NCBI GenBank assembly: GCA_019914945.1 | Contig: CM034105.1 | Coordinates: 2,542,001 to 2,606,000 of the forward strand | Direction: 5' to 3' | Origin: Typha latifolia | Lineage: Eukaryota > Streptophyta > Magnoliopsida > Poales > Typhaceae | Length of the DNA: 64,000 nt | In this document: one piece after another, positions 35,518-48,161 of the stretch | How positions within the stretch are numbered: the first letter of the stretch is position 1 | Layout of the letters: every line of letters begins with the position of its first letter | Position numbers and translations under genes: made by a program | Notes under the pieces: model-generated | What the model was told of the DNA's origin: nothing | What the model saw: only the letters and a program-made list of their open reading frames with translations | The model's database searches: none

Positions 35518-37335
35518 CTAACAGCTATGTTGAGAACTAGAGCTCATTACATGTGATATAGCGGCAATCAGCTTTTCCCTCGTTTGCTGCTCAGAGCCTG
35601 GTGACTTGATAATAAATGTATGCAGAACTGTGCCGTTCTCAGTTGTGACATTCGAGTCAGCCACATTGACCTGTGCCTCTTCGAAAGCTTGAAAGACTCT
35701 GCCAACAGGGTGGGCATTCAGAGGGGAGCTAACTTTCACAATCACCTCGTCATGCATTGCTTGGACATCGACATCTGGGTGAGGCACTCGCTCCTTAGCA
35801 TCCAACATACCAGGTTCCAAGAACCTCTCTCTCTCTGTTTCCATCTCTTTGAGCTTCTTTTGGAGGTCAGTTATGTAGCCAATGGCGTCTCCCAGAAGGG
35901 ATGCCTTGTCCATCTTCGAGATGTTAGGGACAACAGCTCTCAAAGCATAGAATCGTTGGTTAAGCTTCTCCCTTCTTTGACGTTCTGCTTCAACATGATT
36001 AAGGGGCTCCTCCCTCCCATTTGCAGGTTTCCTTCCTCGTTTTCTAGGCCGCCGCTCCTCTAACGGGCCAATCCTTTCTTCTTTGCACAAAGCCTCCACA
36101 TCTGAGTGATCCCCTTCTGGTGCACCCACACGGGCAACCATTGCCCCAGCCTTTGACGTCGCACCTGCAGAGAAATCAATCTGCCTTGGTTGCTGCTGCT
36201 GTTGGTTCTGGTGCAGCTTCTGGATATGGAATTGGTTCAGCATAGCACTGTCGCCTGCTCCATTGCTGCGATGACTAACTTCATTACTGACCACCAGCAC
36301 GCCATTGCCAAACTTCTGCGGATGCGAATTCAGATTTCGATTCTGATTCCAATTGAAGCTCTGAATTCCCTTCCTAGCATTGGGAAACAACAAACGCTCA
36401 CCACCATTGTTTGGCTGTGCATCCCACGATCTTTCCTCCACCTTTGATACAGAAAGCCCGACATTGGTCATAGGACGCCCGAGATTTAAATCTTTCCCGA
36501 AAATCTTTGGGAACCCCTGTGTCCTCTGGCTAGATCTTGGCTGCTCAACAGCATTCCCATCATTCTTCTCTAAATGTGCTGTCACCTTAATTGTTCCCAA
36601 AAACACAGATCTTATCATCTGCAAGGCCTCAGGGCTCTCTGCCACAGACCTCACTGACCCTAATTCAAGAACACCGGTTTCGAAAGGAATCACAACAATG
36701 GTCCTAAACCCCGCAGAGGTTGCAAGAGATCCCCGGAAGCAGTAATTAGATGGCAAGAACTGGTGCTCCGATTCCGGTATCCAGAAGTGCTTCCCGGCCG
36801 CAAAGGCCCGACCAGGGGCGCCCTTCCCACGAGGAAAGGAGAAGTACATCGACGCGAGGAAGAACAGTTCGATGTCAGTGACCCGATCGAGCCGGAGTGC
36901 GTAGTTGTCTTCATCCGATCCCCCGAAGACCTCATGCAACTTCTGGAGGACCCATTTCTTTGCCTTCTGGCGAGCATCGCTGTCGGGATTGTCGCCGCTA
37001 CCTCGGGGAACCTCCTCGCCTTCACGGGGTTCGCGGCAGGACCCGTCTCCCCACCCGAGAACCAGATCGCCCGATTTGGAACGCGAGATCTGCCAAAAAA
37101 TGGCATAGTTCCAGCCGAGCCCGGGGCGGTCGGCCGGGGACTCGACGAGGTCAAGAAGCTTGTTTTGGAGATCGGCGTCACCGCTGACGGCTGTGATTAA
37201 GCCGTCTGAGGAGGAAAGAGTGGTTGTGAGGTACTCAAAAGCCTCCTGTCCGAGGACGGCGACTCCCATCGCCTTGTCCTCACCGCTCCAAAATCCACCG
37301 CCGCCACCGCCGGCCATATTCATCTCCGTCTTCAT
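35518..37335 (-). CDS. bHLH transcription factor with bHLH-MYC_N domain, JAM type (bHLH13/bHLH3/bHLH17 group)
   Basis: A single exon encodes 605 residues. Residues about 25-240 are the bHLH-MYC_N (JID) domain: [53 protein letters not shown] and [13 protein letters not shown] VLELGSV. A Gln-rich linker follows. Residues about 430-490 hold [23 protein letters not shown] and the basic helix-loop-helix with the H-E-R DNA contacts ([16 protein letters not shown]). An ACT-like C-terminus ([14 protein letters not shown]) closes the protein. JAM proteins are jasmonate-pathway repressors that compete with MYC2 for G-boxes and bind JAZ proteins. The lack of introns fits this subgroup. Met6 (MNMAGG) could be an alternative start. 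A T33 run lies about 370 bp upstream. Confidence 0.93.
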   Translation of the reverse strand: MKTEMNMAGGGGGGFWSGEDKAMGVAVLGQEAFEYLTTTLSSSDGLITAVSGDADLQNKLLDLVESPADRPGLGWNYAIFWQISRSKSGDLVLGWGDGSCREPREGEEVPRGSGDNPDSDARQKAKKWVLQKLHEVFGGSDEDNYALRLDRVTDIELFFLASMYFSFPRGKGAPGRAFAAGKHFWIPESEHQFLPSNYCFRGSLATSAGFRTIVVIPFETGVLELGSVRSVAESPEALQMIRSVFLGTIKVTAHLEKNDGNAVEQPRSSQRTQGFPKIFGKDLNLGRPMTNVGLSVSKVEERSWDAQPNNGGERLLFPNARKGIQSFNWNQNRNLNSHPQKFGNGVLVVSNEVSHRSNGAGDSAMLNQFHIQKLHQNQQQQQPRQIDFSAGATSKAGAMVARVGAPEGDHSDVEALCKEERIGPLEERRPRKRGRKPANGREEPLNHVEAERQRREKLNQRFYALRAVVPNISKMDKASLLGDAIGYITDLQKKLKEMETERERFLEPGMLDAKERVPHPDVDVQAMHDEVIVKVSSPLNAHPVGRVFQAFEEAQVNVADSNVTTENGTVLHTFIIKSPGSEQQTREKLIAAISHVMSSSSQHSC

Positions 37336-37704
37336 CGCCCAACCAAATATAGATACAAGCTACACAAAAGAAATATAAAAAAAAAAAGTCAGGAATACTC
37401 CTATTTTTACCCATTCCCCCCCCGATCCCAACACAAAAACGATCAAAACAAGGTCAAATTGTTTGATTGTATCATCAAAATATCAAATTTCGAAGAACCC
37501 ATAAAGCGAAAACCAAAATCTTAGGGATTAGATGCGAGAAACGCACCTTTTCCGATTCCAGCTAGCTCTCCAAACCAAGGAACAATTAACAGTTTACCCC
37601 TAATCGCTCTTACTATCTCTCTTAATCCGATAGCTTGGGGCTTGGTAAGAGAGAGGGGGGGAGAGAGGGAGCTCCTTTCTCTCTTTTCTTGTTTGGTTTT
37701 TGTT

Positions 37705-37705
<1 letters not shown>

Positions 37706-37738
<33 letters not shown>
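37706..37738 (+). repeat. T33 homopolymer upstream of the bHLH gene
   Basis: Thirty-three uninterrupted T bases (A on the gene's strand) lie about 370 bp upstream of the bHLH start codon, flanked by a purine-rich leader. Confidence 0.9.
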
Positions 37739-37739
<1 letters not shown>

Positions 37740-37964
37740 GTTTCCTCCCCTCTCGTGTGTGCGAAAGAGAAATGGAGGAGGTATCCAAGAGTTGGGATCT
37801 TATCGTGGGGTTGGGTTTGGTTTTGGGTTTTGTACGCTTTTAGTTTAAGATAATCGTGACACAAACCGCCGTTGCTGGTTTTATAAACGTGGCGACGCTG
37901 CAAGGTGGAAGCTGATGCCAAGCCGAGCTGAAGTTATGGCTTGTACTTCTGTAAATAGATTCTC

Positions 37965-37996
<32 letters not shown>
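37965..37996 (+). repeat. (TTA)n microsatellite
   Basis: About ten TTA units in direct tandem. Confidence 0.9.
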
Positions 37997-37998
<2 letters not shown>

Positions 37999-39105
37999 AA
38001 TTTTTAACAGATCCCTTCATTTTAATTCAAAGCATTTTTCAATCTTTTCGTTGAATGCATGCATGTTTGCGCATCAATTGCGTACATCTTAAAATAGAAT
38101 ATTATAGTTCATCGAGATAATTAATTATTATGCGAGTTTGTTATTATCTAATTCAACGACAGAAGCACTAATATACATATATACAGCATCCTGTCAATTT
38201 ACATGATTGATGTATTAACATGCATGATATCTTAATGAATCCAAATGTCCATCAAGATAATGTCGTATGTAATTAATTATTGTCATCAAAATGTATAGCA
38301 CACTATATCTAGACACCGATATTGGTGTATGTGACTTTTCTTGTCTGATTCACATGGTTGATAATTTATCTTGACATGAATAGCATCTCAATGTGTTGTA
38401 TGTGATCGATTATTCTTTAATTTATGTAATTAAATTTGAGCGATAGATCTACGCAAGTAATGAATTGATAAGCGCAACATCTCTACGAATCTAGAAACCC
38501 ATAATCAATTATCAAAATACGAATGATTTGTTAACTAAAACCCTAAAATCTCATATTCGATCTGAAATTATAGAGATTTTTATCCATCTACCTTTACTGT
38601 GAAATCCCATACTTTACCATTGATAACATGTGAGAACTATATATATTGGATGCTTTATGAGTCCTTTTCTTTCCACTAACCTTTTCTTTACATGCTTATC
38701 TCATGAATCATATGTTAGATGATAAAAAAATTTACTAATTTCTTTACTCCTGCTATATAACTCAACAATATATAAATCCCGACGGGTATTAAAGGAAGGA
38801 TTATTTTGTTTGATATATTTATGAGCTCGTTGATTAGTTACAGGATGAATAAAAAAAATTTAATATATTTTTAATATATATATGTTAGCCATAATGAGTC
38901 ACTAATAATACTTTGAATAGAATTTAAAAAAATAAAAATCAATCCTCACATCACCGAGAAGGATCAAAACTTTATAACATCTATTGTGAATTATTTCGAT
39001 CATTCTTTGCACCGTCAATCATCTCGGTATCTGTATGTGTCGAGGGGAGATAGGATACAAGGAATTCCTATGTACGGCCCATTTGGGCCCAATCTATGAT
39101 GATGG

Positions 39106-39133
39106 TCATGTCATGTCATGTCATGTCATGTCA
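39106..39133 (+). repeat. (TCATG)n pentanucleotide repeat
   Basis: Five perfect TCATG units are followed by a partial unit and further degenerate TCATG copies up to about 39144. Confidence 0.9.
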
Positions 39134-40076
39134 GCTCATGTCATCCCGTTTTGGACGAGTCGTATGGGCATGCATTCAGATGGACATTGCAAAATGAAAA
39201 AGTGGAAGAGGGATGGGAATGGATGGGTGGGGTTGCAGAGTAATGCATTTAGGGGAAGGAACGAAAGAAGCAAAGATAGATAAAAGATGGTTAGGATCAA
39301 ATGGGTATTAAAAATAGGTATAAGATATTAATAGCTTATCCATGGCGAGTGGCATATCTTATCTTACAGCTAGCTACCCTTGCAACTCGTGAGATCTCAC
39401 TTTGTGCTAAGAAAGAATTTCTTAAGAGGTTGGAAGGACTAAGGAATGTCTCAAGAATATGAATGTGTGTAGTTTTATCCTCTAATTAATTGGGGCCCCC
39501 CTCCCCACCTACAACTTTATCTAATCTAATCCAAGTTGAAGATAACCCAAGATATTAAGCATAATCCTCGTGTTGAATAGAAACAAGATTCAAATATCAA
39601 CTTGCCAAAATTATTCTCATTTTTGTCATATATATGCTTTGATAATTAGTTTTATGATTAAATATAACTTACTAAAGAACAATAATTTTTATTTAAACTA
39701 TTAACATTTTCTTGTATGCAACGCAGTTCAGTAATAGATAAGGAGCCAATAATATATATGCTATGCTTTCAATACACTCCTGAATGTCATATCTGAATAA
39801 TGATGACTATAAAATAGAGAGAAATTATCAATCAATCAATAGATAAGATAATGTGACGTACGTAAGGTAGCTGTGGAAATGGCATTCAAACTTCGAATGG
39901 CCACATGGTGTTGGATCGCCCCCATTTGACGAGGCCAAGGGCATCAAAAAGTTAAAGGACAAAGCAGTAGCACCAACACTTCGAAGAGTGACGAGTGGAA
40001 AGGGATCATTTGGTAGGGACGCCATTTTTGACAAGGACATTGGAGGATAGAAGAAAAGTGAAATGATATGACCATA

Positions 40077-40125
40077 TATCTATCTATCTATCTATCTATC
40101 TCTATATATATAGATAGATAGATAG

Positions 40126-40206
<81 letters not shown>
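40077..40206 (+). repeat. Compound mirrored microsatellite (TATC)n-(TA)n-(TAGA)n-(GA)n
   Basis: A (TATC)n block runs into a short TA core, then (TAGA)n, its reverse complement, and about 36 GA units. The first three blocks can pair as a hairpin. Confidence 0.9.
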
Positions 40207-41782
40207 ACTTGATTAGGAGTACTCATCATGTTTATAGTCCCACACATCATATAGACATGCATATACGATTAAAGGCACAGTTGCTATATGTTTACAATGA
40301 TGAGCCATTTCAAGAGCATGCATGCATGACTTCTTACTTCTTAGGCAAGGAAGATATCCCATCATGCATGAGTACTGCTCCTATCCTTTCAGCTCACGAG
40401 AGATTAGATTTCACGAGCACTTAGTGATGCTTTTAACTATTAAGCATCCCTTGTGGGGGATGTGAAGAAAGTAATATGTACGCAAAGTGCTTGATACCAC
40501 GTGGCAAACTTAATTTCTTTGAATAGGCTTTGATAGACTGGAGAGTTTAAAAGGCCATTAGATTAGAAGACTTGTAGGAAGTTTTATGGATTTCTCTTTC
40601 ATCATGGAGAGTATGGCAAGAGTGGTTTCGCTCTCACAACCTTCCTCTTTCTCGTTTCTTTTTTATTAAGCTCATTTCAAATCTTAACAAGCATTCGTGA
40701 TTATGTCTATAGATAACAGTTGATAGCAAAATTGAGATAACACTAACCCTAGCTCGAGTTGTTAGGAGAGAGAAGATGCATTTCCCCCACTTTTATCTCT
40801 CTCCATCATCTGTCTAACCACTCTGCCCAAGTGTAGTCGGCCCGTTCCTCCTCCACCCTCTCATTTCTCCTTCACCCTCTATACGCATAAGTGCTCCACT
40901 CTGGGGTCCCTCCAATTTTCTCCACCATCACCTTTGGGGCTCATCGGCTCTATCCAAGCATTGATCCACCCTGTTTTGCCAGATGTCCCTACCCTACTCT
41001 CTCGAGGGTTTGACACTTTGACTCGTCTCCAATAGTGTCCTTTCGGTCAAATGAGATGAGCTTGATAATGATTCTTCTTCGTCGAATCCCCTCTAACCCA
41101 TTGCCTGACTCTAAGCCTACTTAGAAATTCGCCTTAAGCTTGGGCTTGGGCTTGGCATTGGTGTAGCATCCGACTTCGCCAGAGCGTCAAGTGATGGTTT
41201 AAGAGTTTAATTTTGGCTTGGAGATCTCGAGTCGGGTTGGGTCTGTGGTCGAGTCATCTTGCTTCACCTTTCTCCTTGGCTTCTCCCATTTGTGCACATG
41301 ATGATGGTTCGTTCCCTTCATTGCAGGTTTCGGCTGATGGTCATTTCGTATTGTTTGTGTATTATTTTTATTGTGTGTTATTGTTAGTGGTTTGCTGTTA
41401 TTGTATGTTGTGATATTGTTGTCAATAGTTATTGTCGTAGGTTTGTCTGTTTTAGTTTACTGGCGTGTCAGTGGTATTAGGTCTTGGAGTTCAATAATCT
41501 TATCCTTAATTTGACCAAAACTTCCACTCAATTTTTCACACTTATCTCATCTCTTACTTAAGTATGCATTACTCATAATGAATTATAACACTTTATACTT
41601 CTTATTTATATATTAATCTCAACTTTAATTATTACATCACTATTTTAGTTTATAACTAAACATAAAATTACTCGGCTAAATTTAGAAGTATAATTTAGAG
41701 AATAAAAAAAAAAATAGAATAGCTATTTTTCCTAAATCGGGACTGAGGCGTAATACTGATACAAATTCCACTCGATCCATCT

Positions 41783-41783
<1 letters not shown>

Positions 41784-41839
<56 letters not shown>
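41784..41839 (+). repeat. (GA)28 microsatellite
   Basis: About 28 GA units lie directly left of the GC-rich G-box island at 41880-42170. Confidence 0.9.
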
Positions 41840-41841
<2 letters not shown>

Positions 41842-41879
41842 AAAGCACCTTCGACATGAAAACATTACTGAGGGTACCA

Positions 41880-42170
41880 TCTTGACCGGCTCATCGCCGC
41901 GCCGCACCGAGCCGAGCCGCGCTCCCAGTGCCCAGCCGAAGCGAGCACCTCGACCGGCCGGTCCACGAGTTAGGCTAGGTGGGTGGGGGTGGGGGGATTG
42001 GAAAACAGGTGTACGCCGCGAGACAGCACACCGCATCGGAAGGCCGTCACGCCTCCCTCGCGTCGGGAAATGGTACGCGAGCACGTGCATAACACGTGTC
42101 GGTAGGAGAGCCCATCTCCTCGGGTAACGGCAGCGCGGTCAGGTAAACCTCGTGGGGGCACGTGATCGCA
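41880..42170. promoter_or_regulatory. GC-rich island with three palindromic G-boxes
   Basis: This roughly 290-bp GC-rich island stands in AT-rich DNA. It contains three CACGTG palindromes: 42082-42087, 42093-42098 and 42159-42164. Open frames on both strands are explained by the low AT content and resemble no family I know. No gene starts nearby. It may be an unmethylated regulatory island or the promoter of a non-coding RNA. Confidence 0.4.
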
Positions 42171-44123
42171 ATTAATTTAGACGGTTTTATTGTTGTGTTT
42201 CTCTCTCTCTCTCTCTGTTGATAAGCAGTTAAAGCGCACAAAACTTTTCGCTGGGTATACAATTTAATGGCACATGGACTCCACTTGTTCCAAAAGTTTT
42301 ATTCTTCGTAATTATAATTAAATTTATAATTAAAAGAACATAAAATACCAGTGCTCTGATATTTTATTTTCGTGCATAATATCTATTAAAGAATAACTTT
42401 TCTTGCTATATTTACTTCTAGAGCACCATAGATTATAAAGAATAATAATACCTAAACCCTTTTAACTGTCCCTTATTTCTATCTCCATACTCTTATTTAA
42501 CTTTCTTTAACTATAAATTACTTTACAAAATGACATGATAAATTTTAGATTCTACAGATACTATTATTTAGAGAAAGTAAAGAAAAAATATTAATAATTA
42601 ATTAATATTCTTTAGTAATATGATTATGAGGTGAGAATTTTTCTACAGTTTAAAGTAAAGGGTCAATTTGTGTAAAAAAAAACAAATAAGAGGGTACACA
42701 TGTAAGTGATGATAAATTAGTGCAATTATCTATACTATTTAATTACATAGCAAAGAGTATGGTTGACATAACAATATTTTTATAATGACAAAAATACCCT
42801 TACATGTATTTTAAAAGATTAGATATGGGCATCATTATTATTTAACTCACGATTGCCTTATCATTCGTAATATTCTTACCTTGCAAATATCGCTTATGAC
42901 AAAATACCCCTATATATTTTATTTATTATTACGAGGAAGTGATATTTAGGGAGCAAAAATTATAATCCTACTCATACATTATTATTAATTAAGGTTCATA
43001 TCCAATTTAACTAGTATATATAAAAAGTGATAAAAAAGTTGCTCGACCAATAGCATTTATTGCTCTATAAATATAATTTTTTCCTTATCTTTGTCCTGTC
43101 TAATAATCAATCATGGACAGATTGGTTTCTCCACCAATGTTTTAGTTACTAATTAAGCCCAAAATAAATGCATGTGACATTCATACTAGATAATGGATGC
43201 CACTAAGAGGTTAATTTGGCGACAAAATGGTTGGGGTTTGAGGGGAGTTGAAAACCTTTGGAATTGCTATTGAAATCTATGGGCAGGTTGGAGAAAACTC
43301 ATTGTGAATATCCACTTTGATAAGTTGGGAGTATGGTTATGAAAAATATGATGTGTTTCAGTTTCTCAGGTGCCCTGTATATTAATAAGGTTTAGAGGCT
43401 ACATACAAGGTATATTCAGGATGAGATATATAAATAATAAAAAGATTGATTAAAAACATCCTGGGATAAAAAATATCATTCAGACCTTTACACTTTGGAT
43501 TTAATCATCAAAAGCACTGTACGTTAAATTTAACTAAAATATTTAAATTATCCCCCGTTGAGGGTATAAAACCTTCTAAAGCTGGTGCAATACTGATTAA
43601 CATGCAGAAGCACTTCATAGATAATAAGATTTTTATCTACTGCTATGCCTGTAAGAAAATGTCATTTGGAAACAGCTTCATGAAACTTATTTGCAGCTCT
43701 ACGCGGATCTGGAAGGCTGAAGTGAAGCAATTTTTGGGCACCTGAGAGTTCCACAAATTTTATTTTATTTTTTTCTTGTGGACATTGTTTATTAAGTAAC
43801 TAATAGCTATTGATAACTAAGAGTCTAAGAGAGTCAAATTATTTCAAAGTTTACGCCAAAAATATATGGCTATTTGATCAATTTCCCTAAATTTTATTAT
43901 TGTTCATCATTTCAAATATTTGATGGAGATAAATAACTAAGATGAATGGGAATTTTATATCAGATTAAACACTTTGTAAAACAAAAATTAATCACTATAT
44001 TGCAAGCCCTTTTTGTCATACCTATATATATATATATATATGTATGTATAATTGTATGTATACACTACTACAAAATATAATGACCCACTTAAACGTAAAA
44101 TTACAGTCGAATTAAGCTCTTAA

Positions 44124-45143
44124 TTAATGGCAAACAGGGCACATCATTAATCCATTCTCGTTGCACTTCCCACACCTCTCCACCTCCTCTCCCTCCCCCT
44201 CCTTCTCCACCATCACCACCACCTTGCAACTCCCACTGCACTCCAAGCACGGGACGAACCTCACCCCGCCGCACCCCTCGCACCCTCTCCTCCCTTCTCC
44301 CCCACCTCCCTCCCTCCTCACCCACCTCATCATCTCCCTCAACCTCCCCGTCTCCCCAAGCTCCAGCACCTCATCCACCCCTCCCAAGTACCGCCCCTTC
44401 ACGAACAACCTCGGCACCGTGGCATCCCCTTCCCCGACCAACTCCCGCACCTCCTTCAGGTACTCCCCGTGCAGCGACACGTCGCGCTCGTCCACCGCCA
44501 CGCCGCCCTCCACCGCGTACGCCTCCACGATCTGCCGGGCCTTCTCGCAGTCGTCGAACGTGCGACGGACGCCTCGGAGGGTCGTCGTGTAGAGCACCAC
44601 TCCTTCGCCGTTCCCCGGCGGGCACTTCTCCGGGTACGACTCGAACGGATCCCTCCGCCGCCACTTGACGGCGTTATTGATGCCGTTAGACTGCTGCTGC
44701 TTGTCGCGGAGGATGAAGCTGTTCGAGCTCACGGGGCGGGAGCCGGCGAGCTCGGGAGGAGGCGGTTTCTTGAGCTCGTCAAACGTTTGGATCGGGTTGA
44801 TTTTGGGCGGCGGTGGCGGCGAATTCTTGATTGGAACATTGGAGTCGTCTTCGAGAGCAGTCTTGGGATTGTTGAGGTGGTCTTGGAGGGCTTTGCTCAC
44901 CTCGGACCAGGACTTGGGGGCGACGTCGTAGGACTCGAGCTTCTCGAGGAGAGGGAGGGGGACGACGGGGTTATTAGATGTGGGTTTCTTGGATTCGTCC
45001 TGGTCTTTTGCGGCCGCGGCGGCGATGAGCCATGGCTCGTCGATGGTGTTGATGTCGAAGAGGGCGATGCTCGCCGGCGGCGGGCGGTAGATGGAGTCAA
45101 CTGTGACGGACTTCTCCACGCTCTTAGAGCTCGCGCATCCCAT
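44124..45143 (-). CDS. Glutaredoxin-like protein (At5g39865 type) with C-terminal CxxC clusters
   Basis: A single exon encodes 339 residues. It starts MGCASSKSV, an N-myristoylation signal with an adjacent Cys for palmitoylation, suggesting the plasma membrane. Residues about 175-285 are a glutaredoxin fold: GEGVVLYTTTLRGVRRTFDD, VDERDVSLHGEYLKEVRELV, then the cis-Pro segment ATVPRLFVKGRYLGG. The usual CPYC/CCxx redox pair is replaced by TLRGVR, as in the whole At5g39865 group, so disulfide exchange at that site is unlikely. The last about 50 residues carry four CxxC pairs (CEGC, CLECSGSC, CGKC, CPVC), a probable zinc site. The exact function of the group is not established. The exon is strongly GC-biased. 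No introns, as in relatives. Confidence 0.92.
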   Translation of the reverse strand: MGCASSKSVEKSVTVDSIYRPPPASIALFDINTIDEPWLIAAAAAKDQDESKKPTSNNPVVPLPLLEKLESYDVAPKSWSEVSKALQDHLNNPKTALEDDSNVPIKNSPPPPPKINPIQTFDELKKPPPPELAGSRPVSSNSFILRDKQQQSNGINNAVKWRRRDPFESYPEKCPPGNGEGVVLYTTTLRGVRRTFDDCEKARQIVEAYAVEGGVAVDERDVSLHGEYLKEVRELVGEGDATVPRLFVKGRYLGGVDEVLELGETGRLREMMRWVRREGGGGEGRRGCEGCGGVRFVPCLECSGSCKVVVMVEKEGEGEEVERCGKCNENGLMMCPVCH

Positions 45144-48100
45144 TTGAGTTGTGGAGAGGAATCTGGGGAGGGTTGGTTGTGGAGGCTAAAGTGTTTGGTT
45201 GCGGCTTTTGTTTTAAGGGAGAGATTTGTGGAGGAGGAGAAAGGAAGAATTTTGAATTACGAGTGGTGTAGATTGGAGGATAGATATGGGAATGGATGAG
45301 ACTGGCCTCTTGAGAGATGTGGGAAGGGATACTACGCCTGTCTTCATTCCGTTGTCTCTTCTTTTACGTGGTGTGGAGTTGGGCGTCGAGATATGACGAG
45401 ATGATTGGATATCATGAGTACACCTGGACGAAGGTGATATCTTATGTGGCCCTCTTTGGGCCACGTCAAATACTGGATACTTGAAAGCCTTGCCCACTTG
45501 TGTGGTGGTACTCACTACTCAGTACCAGAGAGGACCAGGGTTGAGCCCAAACTTACTTATTGGGTTGACTTCACTTATGGGCCTCTCTCTCTAAGCCCAG
45601 CCCAAAAACAGTATATTCTTCTTCCCTAACATTTTCTCTAGTCTAATTTTAATGATCCATGTTTCAGTTGGAGGATATAAGGATGGATTTAATCCCATCA
45701 GTGGTACCATCCATCAACATTGGATATCTAAGTTTCTCTCCCATTTATTTCATGTCTTAATCTACTACTCCCCAGAGCCATTCTCTCTCAGCTCAATGCC
45801 TTGCATATGAAAGACTTGCTTAAAAAACATATAGAATGTTATTCATTCTAAAGTCTCTCTGCCGGCTGATATCAAACTCTGTTAATGATCAAGGCTCGGA
45901 CTGGAACAAGATAAGTGATGCAACTCTTTGGATTGGACCATGGTTTTTTATCATCTAAGAATGTACCTACTATGTGCTTGCCCCTTTTACTCCTCTAAAA
46001 TAAAAGGGCCCATGTTGAAATCTCTAATTTTCTTTAAGAAAAAAACGTCTGGAAATTTCACGACCGTCGACATGCAAGACAATCATGTACGTGCCATTAT
46101 TATTGAATGCAACATCCTAACAGCAAAGCCCAATTTTGTTCACGGGGCCTCTAATTGCGGATTGGGACTTTCAGTAGATTGCAATAATAAAGACCACCAT
46201 CTATCTTAATTCTCCCTCGTGTATTTATTCAGAAATTCTGGAAGTTAGTGCAATTGATAGCCATCAAAATGACCACTAGTTTTCAAATTGAGCAATCCTA
46301 GCGTCACTGACATTGCAATAGTGCTCAGTCCTATCACACATTTACAACAAAATTAAACTGTCTTTTTCGTTCAAAACGAAAATGCTAGTACGATACTTTA
46401 GGGGGAAGGGGGCATGGTGATAGATTTGTGCCCTTTGTGACCCAGTAAGTCTGTGTAGATGAATTTTAATTGATAAGACAGTTTGTAGATTAAACATATG
46501 GTAGATATCGATGCTGATGCTAGCTCTTATTAATATATATATATATATATATATTAAATATACATGTCTATTCTTCTAAAAAAATGGATCACCGATGAGC
46601 CAAATCACCAACCACAACAACATATGCTATTCATTTTAATTTCTTTCGCAAATAATTGATGCAAATGAGTGCGCTCATATCACTAATATGTGGCTTACTG
46701 TCGCAAATGGGTACACTCATATCAGTGTGCTACAGTGATAGCTGTTTTGAATTTTTATATAGTACAGTCAAGATATTAATATACTTTTATTAGCGTCTGT
46801 GTTTGGCTCTTTGTATCAAAAGCTTTTATAAAAAGAGTTACTTATATTTGAACCATCTCAATTATCCTTCCATATCACTTTTGACTTCTCAAGAAAAAAA
46901 TAATATATATGCCGCTTAAATTATTTAAATGTATCACTAAGTTTTCTCCATCAATATTTTTTCATAAAAATTTATAGAAATAATTTTAAATTTTGACTAA
47001 TTTAATGGATAAATAAAAATGTCATTATCTTCCTTCTATATTTTTTTCATCTTTTTTTTAGTGGTATTCGTGACAACATTTTTAAATATTAGATTCTAAA
47101 CCACACATCTCTAATAAATCCACTTTTAACAGAGATGAGGAAGAAAAAATATGGTTATTTTTGTTCATCTACTTAGTTACTTGATTTTATAACATTTGTT
47201 TTTAGAAAAAATCTTAATGGGTAGAGTTAAGTATTACAATTAGATAATTCAGAGAATACATGTGTCAACTTTTCTTTTGAGGAAATTAAAAATAATAGAA
47301 AGTGATAAGTTGAGGATGTCAATATGTAATAAATAATTATTAGAAATACTCTAAAATAAGACTTTTTATCAAAATAATTCTAATTCTTTCACTTTTATTT
47401 CACATGGTTTAGCAGTGGCTCTTTGATTTTTTTTTTTTAAATTACGTGTGCTAATTATTCTTGCCTTCTTTATAAGAAGATGTAACCAGGATTTAGTTCA
47501 TTCTTAGAGCCATTCACTTGAGATAGTAAAAAATAAAAAGACAAAAGAATCCACAAAAATATGGTTAAATTTTTACTAATGTCTTATGCTTCCTCTATCC
47601 ACAAATATATTATCTGCACACCTAATAGGTCTCATCTATTCACATTTTGACGAGATTATGTTTAATCTTTGGTAGGTATAATAACTCACTGGTCAATTAG
47701 TATGTTTGAGTGAAAGTTTATTGACAAATATCTCATTTTTAATGCACTAACAGAAGAAAATAAGATAAAGTGACAAACTCTTTCTAATATAAGCTCTAGT
47801 GATAGTGGTGGTGACTGGGTAACTTTGATTACAAGATGCAGACCACCTCGTCTCTTTGTCCATTTTATAAACAACGAGAAAATAATACGAAAATTCTCAT
47901 GCAATGGATAATCTTTGTCGTATAAACCCTACAGATACAGATTGAGACATTTCTGGCTCGGAAAAAGAAACTCGTGCCTTCCATTTAGCTTTACGTCCTT
48001 TTCTTCTCTAAATGCGATTTGCTACACGTAAGCTGGTGATTGGCTTCCATGGCTGTCTCTTCTCCAATTTGCAACATCGGATGCAAGGCCTCCTCCATTT

Positions 48101-48161
48101 TAGCTATTTATATCGTCTTATAATTAGCAGGCTTCCATGCTTCTTGGGTTCCAAGGAATTA
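45144..48161. other. Divergent intergenic region, glutaredoxin-like to ERF
   Basis: It contains the two promoters and AT-rich spacer. A palindromic (TA)n tract lies at about 46531-46557. GTATAAAC at about 47920 and TTTATA at about 48105 are possible TATA boxes of the ERF gene. No other gene is supported. Confidence 0.5.
46531..46558. repeat. (TA)n microsatellite, palindromic
   Basis: About ten TA units are flanked by TTAA on both sides, making a self-complementary tract. Confidence 0.85.

Larger units (their letters stand above)
37336..44123. other. Large gene-poor interval (6.8 kb) between bHLH and glutaredoxin-like genes
   Basis: The left end is the bHLH promoter and leader with a T33 run. 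The interval is AT-rich and microsatellite-rich: (TTA)n near 37965, (TCATG)5 at 39106, a mirrored TATC/TAGA tract followed by (GA)n at 40077-40206 and (GA)28 at 41784. A pyrimidine-rich non-coding patch lies at about 40780-41330. A GC-rich island with G-boxes is at 41880-42170. I see no intact gene, tRNA or transposon ORF. Confidence 0.5.

Noticed and set aside
41695..42262. Open frames on both strands around the (GA)28 tract
   Set aside because: They include translated microsatellite sequence (Ser-Leu repeats) and GC-island sequence with no family resemblance.
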